A stretch of DNA of 20,880 bases from Multiplicimicrobium sp043718225 (GTDB lineage: Bacteria > Omnitrophota > Omnitrophia > Omnitrophales > Aquincolibacteriaceae), in NCBI GenBank assembly GCA_043718225.1, contig JAYSWD010000060.1, forward strand, positions 1 through 20,880, read 5' to 3'. The notes beneath the pieces were generated by a model. The model saw nothing but the letters and a program-made list of their open reading frames with translations. It searched no databases and had not been told where the DNA came from. Below are positions 1-7,961 of the stretch, piece by piece. The translations under genes were made by a program, and so were the position numbers. The first letter of the stretch is position 1, and the number at the start of each line of letters is the position of its first letter.

Positions 1-1
1 A

Positions 2-79
2 CTCCTCAAGAAAAGAATTTTTACTTTTATCGCAACACCTGAAGAAATTCAAAAAATGATCGAACTTGTTTACGGTTAA
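2..79 (+). CDS. C-terminal fragment of an upstream protein ending in an MshEN/GspE-N-like domain
   Basis: Only the last 25 codons of this gene are in the window; it stops at TAA 77-79, seven bases before the next ATG. The visible tail, LLKKRIFTFIATPEEIQKMI followed by ELVYG, lines up by eye with the end of the MshEN (GspE N-terminal) domain in the next two proteins: LLTKRRVKVYVAAFPVIQEA in the first ATPase and the DVLIVLSSPKQIKDLIDEKL stretch in the second. In this family the domain binds nucleotide or c-di-GMP and regulates assembly ATPases. That the upstream protein is a stand-alone or C-terminal MshEN protein is inferred from this short match. Tight spacing suggests one operon with the ATPases. 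Confidence 0.5.
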   Translation, partial: LLKKRIFTFIATPEEIQKMIELVYG

Positions 80-85
80 ATTCAA

Positions 86-1828
86 ATGACTACGCCAAAA
101 AAAGATCTGAAAGCTTTACTGATTGAGGAGAAGGTTTCAACCCCTGAAAATATTGCGGCCTGCCTAGCCAAGCATCATGGCAAGGAAAAGCGGCATTTGA
201 TTGATTTGATCCTCGAGCACGAAGGCTGCGACCCGGTTCAATTACTCGAATTTCTCAAAACAAAATATTTTTTTCCTGTCGCAGACATGAAGGTTGAAGT
301 TTCAGATGCGGAGCTGCTGACGGTCATTCCCGTGGAGATTGCGAAAAAATATTTTCTTATTCCTCTTCATCAGGATTTTGATATGGTGGCGGTGGCGATG
401 GCAAATCCGCTCAACCTAAGCGCTCAGGATGAATTGAGGCTCCTCACGAAGCGACGCGTTAAAGTTTACGTTGCCGCTTTTCCGGTGATTCAGGAGGCCA
501 TTGCGCAGCGTTACCAGGCCACAACCCTTCCTACCGCAGCGGAAAGCAAAGCAAGCCTCATCGCTGATTCAAGCCTGGAAGAACTTGCTAAAATGGTTGA
601 GTCCGAATCGGAGGATACAGACCTCTCTGCACGCACCGCCGAAATGATCGAAATCGCGCATCAGGCGCCCGTTGTGAAACTGGTTAATATGATTGTGATT
701 GAAGGCTTGCGACGGCGGGCGAGTGATATTTTTATCGAACCCTGGGAAAATGAAGTGCGTGTAAGGGCGCGTATTGATGGTCTGCTCGAGGTGATCGCGA
801 CACCCAATAAAATGTACGGCGAAGCGATTGTATCGCGTATCAAAATCATGAGCGAGTTGAATATTGCAGAGCACCGCGTTCCGCAGGACAGCCGGTTTAA
901 GGTAAAGTTTCGGGGGCGCGAAGCGGATATGCGCGTTTCCATTTTACCGTCAGCGCATGGCGAAAAAGTTTGCCTGCGTATTTTGGATACAAGCGCCCAA
1001 TCGCATGATATTTCAAAACTGGGATTTACAGAACGCGAGCAAAAAATCATCCGTGAATCCGCCGAACGGCCGCATGGAATGATTCTTGTTACCGGGCCTA
1101 CCGGCAGCGGAAAAACAACGACGCTTTACTCTGTTCTAAAATATTTGGATTCGCCCGATGTGAATATCACGACTGTGGAAGACCCCGTTGAATATCAAGT
1201 TTACGGAATCAATCAGGTGAATGTTCGCGACAAAGTCGGACTGACTTTTCCGGCGGCCTTAAGGTCAATTTTGCGCCAGGATCCGGACGTTGTTTTAATC
1301 GGCGAAATTCGCGATGCCGAAACGCTTGATATAGCGGTCAAAGCGGCGATGACAGGGCATCTGGTGTTGAGCACGCTTCATACCAATGACGCCGTCAGTT
1401 CCATCATCCGCATGGTGAATTTGGGGCTTGAACCCTTTTTAATCGCTTCGACCGTAATCATGATTTCGGCGCAGCGGTTGGTAAGACGCTTATGTCCCCG
1501 GTGCCGCTATTCTTATATTTTGGATTCTGTCATGGCGAAACGGTTAAATCTAAACCCCGCCGCTGAACACAAGTTTTGGAAAGCCAAAGGCTGCACGAAT
1601 TGCCGTAACACGGGACATACCGGCCGCAGCGTCATCACGGAAATATTTCAAATGACTCCCGCAGCGCTTAAGCTAATTACCTCCGGAGCTTCTGCGCATG
1701 AACTTAAAGCCCTGGGAAGAAAAGAGGGCATGAATACTTTGCGCGAATCCGCGATCGCGAAAGCGCTTACCGGCGAAACCTCGCTTGAGGAAGTGCTGCG
1801 AGTGACGCAGGAAGGCGAGGACAATTAA
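86..1828 (+). CDS. pilB: Type IV pilus / type II secretion assembly ATPase (PilB/GspE), first paralogue
   Basis: Cytoplasmic hexameric secretion ATPase of 580 residues, the usual length for PilB/GspE; it should power pilin insertion at the PilC platform. An N-terminal MshEN-type domain lies around residues 50-145. The catalytic half shows Walker A GPTGSGKTTT (337-346), the Asp box TTVEDPVEY (362-370), Walker B DPDVVLIGEIRD (399-410) and the His box TGHLVLSTLHTN (423-434). A zinc-binding tetracysteine follows (C470, C473, C503, C506). The family motif SDIHIEP reads SDIFIEP here (residues 213-219), so the usual His is replaced. No clear Shine-Dalgarno precedes ATG 86, which starts just after the upstream stop. 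The second paralogue begins two bases after this stop. Which paralogue drives pilus assembly and which a secretion branch cannot be decided from sequence alone. Confidence 0.93.
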   Translation: MTTPKKDLKALLIEEKVSTPENIAACLAKHHGKEKRHLIDLILEHEGCDPVQLLEFLKTKYFFPVADMKVEVSDAELLTVIPVEIAKKYFLIPLHQDFDMVAVAMANPLNLSAQDELRLLTKRRVKVYVAAFPVIQEAIAQRYQATTLPTAAESKASLIADSSLEELAKMVESESEDTDLSARTAEMIEIAHQAPVVKLVNMIVIEGLRRRASDIFIEPWENEVRVRARIDGLLEVIATPNKMYGEAIVSRIKIMSELNIAEHRVPQDSRFKVKFRGREADMRVSILPSAHGEKVCLRILDTSAQSHDISKLGFTEREQKIIRESAERPHGMILVTGPTGSGKTTTLYSVLKYLDSPDVNITTVEDPVEYQVYGINQVNVRDKVGLTFPAALRSILRQDPDVVLIGEIRDAETLDIAVKAAMTGHLVLSTLHTNDAVSSIIRMVNLGLEPFLIASTVIMISAQRLVRRLCPRCRYSYILDSVMAKRLNLNPAAEHKFWKAKGCTNCRNTGHTGRSVITEIFQMTPAALKLITSGASAHELKALGRKEGMNTLRESAIAKALTGETSLEEVLRVTQEGEDN

Positions 1829-1830
1829 TT

Positions 1831-3528
1831 ATGATCACGCAAGATGTTTGGAAAGGCTGGGCGCTGACTCAGGGGATTCAAGAGAAAGATCTTGAAATGC
1901 ATCTCGAGAAAAGCCGTAAAAACGGACAGAATATTTTTCAATATTTTATGGCCGAGGGAGTCATTCCCGAAGCCGGAGTTTTGGCGTTTATGAGTGAGCA
2001 AATGTACCTGCCGATCATTAATCTCAAGTCTGTTCGTTTTGACGATGAAATTATAAAATCGATTCCAAAACGTATCATCGATCAGCAAAAAATATTTCCG
2101 ATCGGAAAGCTAGGAAAATTACTGACTGTCGCCACAAGCAACCCCTTTGGCTTGAACGTTTTTGATGATATCCGCAATGTCACAGGCTGCGACGTGCTCA
2201 TTGTGCTGTCTTCGCCAAAACAGATCAAAGATTTAATCGATGAAAAACTTTCTGAATCTACCAATCAACTAACTTCGTTTGTGGATGCCGATGATGACGG
2301 CATTGAATTTGTTCAGGGTGGAAATGAAGGCAAGGTTCTGCAGCAGAGTTCTTCGACCGATGAGGCGCCTGTTGTACGCTTGATTAATCTGATCCTTGAC
2401 CAGGCGCTTCGCCAGCGCGCGTCCGATATTCATTTAGAACCGTATGAAAAGGACTTTCGCATTCGTTACCGCATCGACGGTTCTTTGAAAGCTGCGTTTA
2501 CTTATGCCAAGGATATGTACAGCGCGGTTGTGGCACGCGTTAAAATTATGTCACAGCTCGACATTACAGAAAAGAGAGCGCCGCAGGACGGACGTTTTGG
2601 GATGATCTTCGGAAAAGACAGACGCATTGATTTTCGTGTTTCTATTTTACCGACCTATTTTGGCGAAAAAGTTGTCATGCGTATTTTAGATAAAAGCGGT
2701 ATTAAGGGTTCGTTGGCTGAAATTGGTTTATCTGTGAAGCCCACCAAAGCTTTGTCGGATGCCATCGGTGCTCCCTACGGCATGGTTTTGGTCACAGGGC
2801 CAACGGGCAGCGGTAAGTCCACGACGCTCTATTCCATGCTTAACACCCTTAATACTCCCGACCGTAATTTAATGACAATCGAAGATCCCGTTGAATATCA
2901 GGTTATGGGAATTACACAGACCCAGGCCAAGCCGGAAGTGGGGCTTACATTCGCGAGTGGTTTACGGTCGCTCCTGAGACAAAGCCCCGACGTCGTGCTT
3001 GTGGGAGAAATTCGTGACCAGGAAACAGCGGATATTGCCGTGAAAGCGGCGTTAACCGGCCATCTTGTCTTCAGTACTTTGCATACCAACAGCGCGGCAG
3101 GCGCCATGACCCGCCTCGTAGATATGGGTGTTGAGCCGTTCTTAATTGCGTCATCGATTATTGCAGTGGCGGCCCAGCGCCTGATCCGAAAAATCTGCAC
3201 TCATTGCAAAAAGCCTTTTGAAATTACGGAAGATGTTTATAAAAGATTGAAGCTCAAGCCGGACGAGTGGAAAGACGTAAAAACATTTAAGGGTGCCGGC
3301 TGTGAAAAATGCAACAGTTCGGGTTATCACGGACGCATGGCTGTCATCGAGGTTTTAACTATGAACCAGGAGTTGCGCGAACTGATTATTCAAAAAAAAT
3401 CAAACGACCTGATTCATGAAGCGGCGGTTCGCAACGGAATGGAAACGCTTTATCAGAATGCCTTAGGCTATTTTAAATCCGGACAGACAACGCTCGACGA
3501 AGTATTGCGCGTTGCAACCGCGGAGTAG
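1831..3528 (+). CDS. pilB: Type IV pilus / type II secretion assembly ATPase (PilB/GspE), second paralogue
   Basis: A 565-residue assembly ATPase, a diverged tandem paralogue of the preceding gene with the same architecture: MshEN-type domain roughly 45-142, linker, then the ATPase core. Walker A is GPTGSGKSTT (323-332), the Asp box MTIEDPVEY lies near 348-356, Walker B is SPDVVLVGEIRD (385-396), and the His box is TGHLVFSTLHTN (409-420). The zinc tetracysteine is C456, C459, C491 and C494. Unlike the first copy it keeps the standard SDIHLEP. It starts immediately after the previous stop and is followed by pilC 11 bases later, so the three are almost certainly cotranscribed. Adjacency to pilC makes it the better candidate for the principal pilus motor, though this is inference. 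Confidence 0.93.
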   Translation: MITQDVWKGWALTQGIQEKDLEMHLEKSRKNGQNIFQYFMAEGVIPEAGVLAFMSEQMYLPIINLKSVRFDDEIIKSIPKRIIDQQKIFPIGKLGKLLTVATSNPFGLNVFDDIRNVTGCDVLIVLSSPKQIKDLIDEKLSESTNQLTSFVDADDDGIEFVQGGNEGKVLQQSSSTDEAPVVRLINLILDQALRQRASDIHLEPYEKDFRIRYRIDGSLKAAFTYAKDMYSAVVARVKIMSQLDITEKRAPQDGRFGMIFGKDRRIDFRVSILPTYFGEKVVMRILDKSGIKGSLAEIGLSVKPTKALSDAIGAPYGMVLVTGPTGSGKSTTLYSMLNTLNTPDRNLMTIEDPVEYQVMGITQTQAKPEVGLTFASGLRSLLRQSPDVVLVGEIRDQETADIAVKAALTGHLVFSTLHTNSAAGAMTRLVDMGVEPFLIASSIIAVAAQRLIRKICTHCKKPFEITEDVYKRLKLKPDEWKDVKTFKGAGCEKCNSSGYHGRMAVIEVLTMNQELRELIIQKKSNDLIHEAAVRNGMETLYQNALGYFKSGQTTLDEVLRVATAE

Positions 3529-3539
3529 GGAGATAATGA

Positions 3540-4769
3540 ATGCCTGTTTATGAATATTCGGTAAAAGACAAATCGGGAAAAGACAGCCAGGGCACTCGCG
3601 ATATCGAAAGCCAGGAAGCGCTTGTCTCTCAGCTTCGCGCGGAAGGTTTTTTTATTCTCAGCGTCCGGGAGTCGAAAGAAAAATCCGCCTTTGGCCGCGA
3701 AAGCGGCGGTGTAAAGAAAAAACTGGGTAAGGGCGGCGGTATTCAGCTGGATGACCTGGTTGTTTTTTCGCGCATGATGGCAACCCTTGTCGGATCCGGA
3801 ATTCCTTTGATTCAAACTTTGGATATTTTAATTGGCCAGGTTGAAAAAGAAAAATTCCGGGTCGCGCTCAAGAAGATTCATTCAGAAGTTCAAAGTGGAT
3901 CATCGCTTTCGGAAAGCCTGCTTAAGCATCCCAAGGTTTTTCCGTCGCTTTTTATTCAGATGGTGCGCGCGGGCGAGAAGAGCGGCAGTCTTGAAGAAAT
4001 TCTGGACCGGGTCGCCAGCTATTTAGAGAAGACCAGTATCCTTATGAAAAAGGTTAAGTCAGCGATGACTTATCCGGCTGTCGTATCGGGCATGGCTTTT
4101 CTGATTACTTTTGGCATGCTTGCGTTTGTAATTCCGAAGTTTGCGACCGTGTTCGACGGTTTAGGCGCAAAATTACCGGCCCCGACTCAGATTTTGATCG
4201 ATCTTAGTAATTTTCTCGCAAGGACTTGGTGGATTATTTTGCCGGGTATCGCAGGCTTTTTTATGGGAGCGGGTCAACTTTTAAAAATTCCGTCTATTCG
4301 AATCAAATGGGACGCCGCCTTGCTTAAAATGCTTGTCTTTGGGCCTCTCTTGCTCAAAGTAGCGGTAAGTAAATTCGCGCGAACATTGGCGACTTTAGTA
4401 AAAAGCGGCGTGTCAATTATCCCCGCGCTTGAAATTGTTTCAAAGACCGCGGGTAATTTAAGAATCGAACAAATGGTTGTAGTGATCATGGTTTCAGTCA
4501 AGAAGGGTGAAAGTATTTCAGGCCCCCTTGAAAAGCAAAATGTTTTTCCTCCGATGGTGGTTCGCATGATCGCGATCGGGGAGGAGACCGGAGAACTTGA
4601 GGCTATGTTGGTTAAAGTTGCTGATTTTTACGATGCTCAGGTGGACGCCGCCGTAGATGGATTAACATCCATCATTGAACCTTTAATCATCGCGTTTCTG
4701 GGGATTGTCATCGGCGGAATTGTTGTGGCTCTTTTCCTGCCCATTTTAACTCTTACGCAGCACGTCTAA
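3540..4769 (+). CDS. pilC: Inner-membrane platform protein PilC/GspF
   Basis: Polytopic inner-membrane protein of 409 residues, the family's usual length, which couples the PilB/GspE motor to pilin insertion and extraction. It opens with the typical MPVYEYSVKD and carries two T2SSF repeats. The first contains FSRMMATLVGSGIPLIQTLD near residues 76-95; the second contains FARTLATLVKSGVSIIPALE near 279-298. Hydrophobic segments are visible near 180-200, 228-250 and 378-402. The family-typical stretch RMIAIGEETGELEAMLVKVA sits at 342-361, before the last membrane segment. A Shine-Dalgarno GGGAG (3528-3532) lies seven bases before ATG 3540. An overlapping ATG at 3536 is in another frame. It forms the last gene of the ATPase-platform block; a 224-base gap separates it from the pilin. 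Confidence 0.95.
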   Translation: MPVYEYSVKDKSGKDSQGTRDIESQEALVSQLRAEGFFILSVRESKEKSAFGRESGGVKKKLGKGGGIQLDDLVVFSRMMATLVGSGIPLIQTLDILIGQVEKEKFRVALKKIHSEVQSGSSLSESLLKHPKVFPSLFIQMVRAGEKSGSLEEILDRVASYLEKTSILMKKVKSAMTYPAVVSGMAFLITFGMLAFVIPKFATVFDGLGAKLPAPTQILIDLSNFLARTWWIILPGIAGFFMGAGQLLKIPSIRIKWDAALLKMLVFGPLLLKVAVSKFARTLATLVKSGVSIIPALEIVSKTAGNLRIEQMVVVIMVSVKKGESISGPLEKQNVFPPMVVRMIAIGEETGELEAMLVKVADFYDAQVDAAVDGLTSIIEPLIIAFLGIVIGGIVVALFLPILTLTQHV

Positions 4770-4896
4770 CCTCGGCTATTGAAAGTTTTCGGCCTAGGCT
4801 GCGGCTATTTCTCATACCTATAGCGTAACGCTTAAGCTTTTTCAAAAACAGGCGATAAACTATGTGGTCATGTAGAGATAAAGAAATTTAACTATT

Positions 4897-4968
4897 TTAT
4901 TAATTCTAATGCGTTGTATGCCGCAAACTTTTCTCTTATCTTTGATATAGAGAGAATTAGAATAATAA
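4897..4968 (+). promoter_or_regulatory. AT-rich stem-loop upstream of the pilin gene
   Basis: Outer arms TTATTAATTCTAAT (4897-4910) and ATTAGAATAATAA (4956-4968) pair with one bulged base. Inside, TTCTCT (4931-4936) pairs with AGAGAA (4951-4956) and TATC (4937-4940) pairs with GATA (4944-4947) around a TTT loop. Both stems cannot be fully formed at once, because they share base 4956. The 224-base gap 4770-4993 otherwise holds an AGCGT-A-ACGCT palindrome at 4822-4832 and no gene. The structure may stabilise the abundant pilin mRNA or be a DNA-level operator; either role is inference. Confidence 0.4.
4943..4951 (+). promoter_or_regulatory. Candidate extended -10 promoter for the pilin gene
   Basis: TGATATAGA fits an extended -10 (TGnTATAAT) at four of six hexamer positions and would start RNA near 4958, leaving a leader of about 36 bases. 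No convincing -35 is visible for it. An alternative pair, TTGTAT (4914-4919) and TATCTT (4937-4942) with 17 bases between, is also weak. The region has a low GC content compared with the genes around it, which fits a promoter. Confidence 0.3.
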
Positions 4969-4993
4969 ACTAAGCAAACAAAGGAAAATAGCA

Positions 4994-5449
4994 ATGTTTA
5001 CTAAACTACAAAAAGGCCAAAAGGGTTTTACCCTTGTGGAAATCATGATTGTGGTTGCCATTATCGGACTTTTGGCAGCAATCGCGATTCCTAATTTACT
5101 TCGTGCGCGCTTAAACGCAAACGAAGGCTCCGTAAAAGCTGACTTGCGTACAATCAGTTCAGCGGCTGAGAGCTATCGTGCGGCACAGGCTACGCCCGCT
5201 TATCCTGCTAACTTGGCAGCGATGACCGGTGCGACACCTGCGTACATCGATTCCTCTTTCGCAGCTGCAAAGCATGGTTATAATTTCACATACGCGGGAG
5301 CGACTAACACGTTCAGCATGATTGCTGTGCCTGTAACCGCAAACGTAACAGGTGTAAACAACTATTGCATTGACGGAACAGGTGTTTTGCTTGTGGGTTC
5401 AACAGCCGCGGATGCGACCGCTTGCACAGGTGGTACCGCGATCGCTTAA
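4994..5449 (+). CDS. pilA: Type IV major pilin / GspG-like prepilin
   Basis: A prepilin of 151 residues, the filament subunit. The short positively charged leader MFTKLQKGQKG ends at G11. The prepilin peptidase should cut before F12 and methylate it, and the conserved Glu at mature position +5 is present (FTLVE). The hydrophobic alpha1 helix spans about 13-36. The C-terminal part has two cysteines, C125 and C144, placed as for a pilin D-loop disulphide. The body is rich in Ala and Thr. A Shine-Dalgarno (AAGGA, about 4980-4984) precedes ATG 4994. It has its own leader and a strong terminator after it, so it is probably expressed above the level of the assembly genes. No prepilin peptidase is in the window. 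Confidence 0.93.
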   Translation: MFTKLQKGQKGFTLVEIMIVVAIIGLLAAIAIPNLLRARLNANEGSVKADLRTISSAAESYRAAQATPAYPANLAAMTGATPAYIDSSFAAAKHGYNFTYAGATNTFSMIAVPVTANVTGVNNYCIDGTGVLLVGSTAADATACTGGTAIA

Positions 5450-5460
5450 TTAGCGACTTG

Positions 5461-5487
5461 TTTTGGCTCTGAGCTAGGCTCAGCCGC
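5461..5487 (+). repeat. Short hairpin repeat, copy A
   Basis: TTTTGGCTCTGAGCTAGGCT followed by CAGCCGC contains the perfect inverted repeat CTGAGC-TAG-GCTCAG (5469-5483). It is similar to 12413-12439 and, less well, to 12778-12806. It sits in the 3' region of the pilin gene, upstream of the terminator. The three together suggest a small REP-like family; function unknown. Confidence 0.45.
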
Positions 5488-5514
5488 AGTTAAGAGCAAT
5501 ACTGTAATAACAAG

Positions 5515-5548
5515 GCCCGGTGCGGAAATTTCGTACCGGGCTTTTTTT
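5515..5548 (+). terminator. Strong intrinsic terminator after the pilin gene
   Basis: GCCCGGTGCG (5515-5524) pairs with CGTACCGGGC (5532-5541), ten base pairs including one G-U, around a seven-base loop, followed by seven T (5542-5548). It separates the pilin transcript from pilM-N-O-P-Q. Confidence 0.92.
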
Positions 5549-5556
5549 GATATACT
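5548..5556 (+). promoter_or_regulatory. Candidate extended -10 promoter for pilM
   Basis: TGATATACT begins in the last T of the terminator tract and matches the extended -10 consensus TGnTATAAT closely. Transcription would begin about seven bases after the hexamer, near 5563, which is the second of the two ATG codons at the start of pilM. The transcript would then be leaderless, which agrees with the absence of a Shine-Dalgarno. No -35 is evident. Confidence 0.4.
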
Positions 5557-5559
5557 TTT

Positions 5560-6636
5560 ATGATGAAACAACTGACTGATTTTTTCCAGTCTCTGAAAAT
5601 AAAAAACCCCAGCATAGGTAAGGCCGCGGAAAGCGACTTTACGGCGGCTTTAGATTTGGGGCGGACGCGCCTTTTGCTGCTTGAGGGCAACGTGCGCACC
5701 GGAAAAATTTTCCTGAACCGGCTGGTGCAGGTTCCCTTGAATTTGGATTTTCCTCTTGCGTCCGGATTAAAAGCATTATTTGACGAGCAAAAGTGCTGTA
5801 GGGAAGGCATTCGTTTCTCGCTTAAATCTCCGCAGGTTGTCACTCGATTCTTACGGTTTCCAAAAATGAGCGAGAAAGAGCTGCGCGGGGTTTTGCAATA
5901 TGAAATCGAACAGTATGTGCCGTATGAATCCAAAGACCTTTATCTTGACTTGGCGGTTTTGCAGGAATCCATCAAAACAGACCAGGGGGAAAGCACAGAA
6001 ATTTTTGTCGCTGTCGCAAAAAAGGATCACCTTGATTCGGTCATGCAGCAATTCCAGGAAGCTCAAGCCACCGTTGATGCGGTGGATGTTGATATTTTAG
6101 CGTGCATGAAATGTTTAAAGTTTTTTCATCCCGCCGAATTCTCGGCGCATACCGCGATTCTTGATTTAGGCATCCACGTCACGACGCTGGGTGTGGTCCG
6201 CAAAGATCAGCCGCGCTTCATCAGGGATTTGTCCTTCGGTTCCCAAGATATTTCAAAGAAATTAAAAAACAGAGCCAATATGGGAGACGCTGAAATTCAG
6301 GAGTTTTTAGACGGTAAAACCGTCGTATCCGAAGCTCAAACCGCTGTTTTTTCTGACAGCATTGACGGATTAATCAATGATGTAAAAGTTTCTTTTGATT
6401 ATTACCGCGATCAATCCGAAGACGGCGTCGGTGCGGACTGCCTGTTTGTCAGCGGCTTGGGATCCGGGCAGCAGTATATTCTTCAGGCTCTGGAGAAAGC
6501 ATTGGATATTCCCGTAAAAAATTTGGATTTGATTTCAAAAATAGAATTGAACCCGGAAGTCAAAGCGGAAGCTTTGGCGCTTGCCCTGGCCGATTTGCCG
6601 GTCGCATTAGGCCTCTTGTTGCGTGACCATGATTAA
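5560..6636 (+). CDS. pilM: PilM, actin-like cytoplasmic pilus assembly ATPase
   Basis: A 358-residue PilM-type protein of the FtsA/actin-like superfamily, expected to bind ATP and the cytoplasmic N-terminal peptide of PilN, linking the pilus motor to the inner-membrane alignment complex. The phosphate-1-like segment FTAALDLGRTRLLLLEG starts at residue 27. The family-typical YEIEQYVPYE is at 114-123, the second phosphate-binding strand AILDLGIHVTTLGVV at 199-213, and the adenosine motif LFVSGLGSG at 295-303. It begins 12 bases beyond the pilin terminator with ATGATG (5560 or 5563) and no ribosome-binding site. Its 3' end overlaps the start of pilN, implying translational coupling. The identification rests on motifs plus position before pilN. 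Confidence 0.87.
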   Translation: MMKQLTDFFQSLKIKNPSIGKAAESDFTAALDLGRTRLLLLEGNVRTGKIFLNRLVQVPLNLDFPLASGLKALFDEQKCCREGIRFSLKSPQVVTRFLRFPKMSEKELRGVLQYEIEQYVPYESKDLYLDLAVLQESIKTDQGESTEIFVAVAKKDHLDSVMQQFQEAQATVDAVDVDILACMKCLKFFHPAEFSAHTAILDLGIHVTTLGVVRKDQPRFIRDLSFGSQDISKKLKNRANMGDAEIQEFLDGKTVVSEAQTAVFSDSIDGLINDVKVSFDYYRDQSEDGVGADCLFVSGLGSGQQYILQALEKALDIPVKNLDLISKIELNPEVKAEALALALADLPVALGLLLRDHD

Positions 6637-7246
6637 AATTAATTTGCTGCCTTCGGCATTCAGACCTGCGAAAAAAAAGAAAGTCAAAGTCAAAGCCAAG
6701 GCCACCCAGCCCGCCATGGCAGGCGGAACTTCATCCGGATTGCCGTGGAAAACAATCGGCATCGGAGCGGGAATTCTTTTTTTACTTGTGACGCTGTATT
6801 TTGATTTTGATTATATTAAAGTCAGTAGGAAAATGAAAACTCTAAGTGTTGAATTGACAGCCGTGCAACCGCAGCTGCAGGCATTGAAAGCCCTGGAAGT
6901 GGAGGTTACGGGCACTCTCTTGCCGGAAAAAGACTTCCTGATGACGCATGTGCTTAATAAAGCACCGATCACAACCGTTTTGCAAAAAATGAGTGAAGTC
7001 CTGCCGGAGGGGATGTGGCTGCAAAGTTTTACGATTAATAATTCAGGCAAAGACAGGTCGTTTAATGTTCATGGGCTAGCGATCAATATGGAGAATAAGA
7101 CTAATATCGAGCAGATCGAAGAATTTCTGCAAAATCTCAAGGTTGTTATTCCCACTGCGCAGTTCACTTATTCCACCTCAAAACAAATGGTCGATAAAAC
7201 CCCTGCCACCGCGTTTAGTGCGGAGTATAAGTGGAAGGCTGACTAG
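6629..7246 (+). CDS. pilN: PilN, inner-membrane alignment complex protein
   Basis: A bitopic inner-membrane protein of 205 residues. The diagnostic N-terminal motif INLLP (residues 4-8), which docks into PilM, is intact. A lysine-rich cytoplasmic stretch follows (KKKKVKVKAK, 15-24), then one membrane segment near 42-60, a short coiled-coil-like region and a periplasmic ferredoxin-like domain. ATG 6629 is preferred because it puts MIKINLLP at the very N-terminus as in the family; GTG 6623 in the same frame would add two residues. It overlaps the last eight bases of pilM. It should pair with PilO in the periplasm. Confidence 0.87.
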   Translation: MIKINLLPSAFRPAKKKKVKVKAKATQPAMAGGTSSGLPWKTIGIGAGILFLLVTLYFDFDYIKVSRKMKTLSVELTAVQPQLQALKALEVEVTGTLLPEKDFLMTHVLNKAPITTVLQKMSEVLPEGMWLQSFTINNSGKDRSFNVHGLAINMENKTNIEQIEEFLQNLKVVIPTAQFTYSTSKQMVDKTPATAFSAEYKWKAD

Positions 7247-7304
7247 TGGTTTACGCTCGAAATGGGATTTCCCCAATTTTATTTAATAGGCTAAGGCATT
7301 AATT

Positions 7305-7961
7305 ATGGAAATTAACGATTTACTTGAAAAATTGCGCGCTATTAAAGTGTCCGAAATCCTCATACAGGCAAAAGAATGGGACAGGCAAACCTGGATTTAT
7401 ATCGGGGCGGGGCTTTTGACAGTAATTCTTTTTTTAAACTTCTTGTTCTTTCCCGCATGGATTAAACGTCCCGCGCTTAAAAAGCAAAGCATTGAGGGGG
7501 AAGCGCAGATGGTCAAGTTAAAAGCTCTAAACGCCAAAAAACCGCAGCTTGAAACGCAGAAAAAGGAAATTGAAGCGCTTGTCGACGGTTTTCAGAAAAA
7601 GCTGTTTACGCGCGAAGAAGCGGCCTTTGTACTGGGAAAGATTTCAAAAGTAGCGCTAGACGCGGATGTGGAATTAATTTCATCCAAACCTTTCGACGGT
7701 GTCGATGTTTTTCCGGCTCCGTATGCCCAAAAATATGAAAAATTTGTTTACCAAATTTCAGTAGAAGGATCTTATCACCGCATTGCCAGCTTTATTGGTT
7801 TTCTCGAGGCCAATGCCCAATATTTTCAAATTCAATCGCTTGGTATCATGCCGCAAACCGTCCCCGAAAAGCGGGGGAAGCATATCGCTGAAATTAAGCT
7901 CATGGCCGTTTCCCACAATGTGCCGGCTTTACCCAAGGATGCCCATGTCATGCAAAAATAA
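7305..7961 (+). CDS. pilO: PilO, inner-membrane alignment complex protein
   Basis: A protein of 218 residues with the PilO/GspM layout: a short cytoplasmic N-terminus, one membrane segment (about 29-52, WIYIGAGLLTVILFLNFLFF), a charged periplasmic coiled coil (about 58-100) and a C-terminal domain with SVEGSYHRIASFIGFLE near 152-168, a recognisable PilO feature. It is expected to heterodimerise with PilN and hold PilP. A weak AAGG lies upstream of ATG 7305. The 58-base gap after pilN shows nothing notable. Its 3' end overlaps the following pilP start. Confidence 0.85.
   Translation: MEINDLLEKLRAIKVSEILIQAKEWDRQTWIYIGAGLLTVILFLNFLFFPAWIKRPALKKQSIEGEAQMVKLKALNAKKPQLETQKKEIEALVDGFQKKLFTREEAAFVLGKISKVALDADVELISSKPFDGVDVFPAPYAQKYEKFVYQISVEGSYHRIASFIGFLEANAQYFQIQSLGIMPQTVPEKRGKHIAEIKLMAVSHNVPALPKDAHVMQK

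Noticed and set aside
569..1050. Minus-strand open frames inside the first ATPase gene
   Set aside because: They are shadows of a gene with a full set of ATPase motifs; they show no recognisable domain and have no ribosome-binding site.
4770..4993. Possible small gene or sigma54 promoter in the pilC-pilin gap
   Set aside because: No open frame with a start signal is visible, and no GG-N10-GC element fits the sigma54 -24/-12 consensus.
7783..7944. Upstream extension of the PilP-like frame into pilO
   Set aside because: The extension is out of frame with pilO, has no PilP features, and a ribosome-binding site fits ATG 7945.
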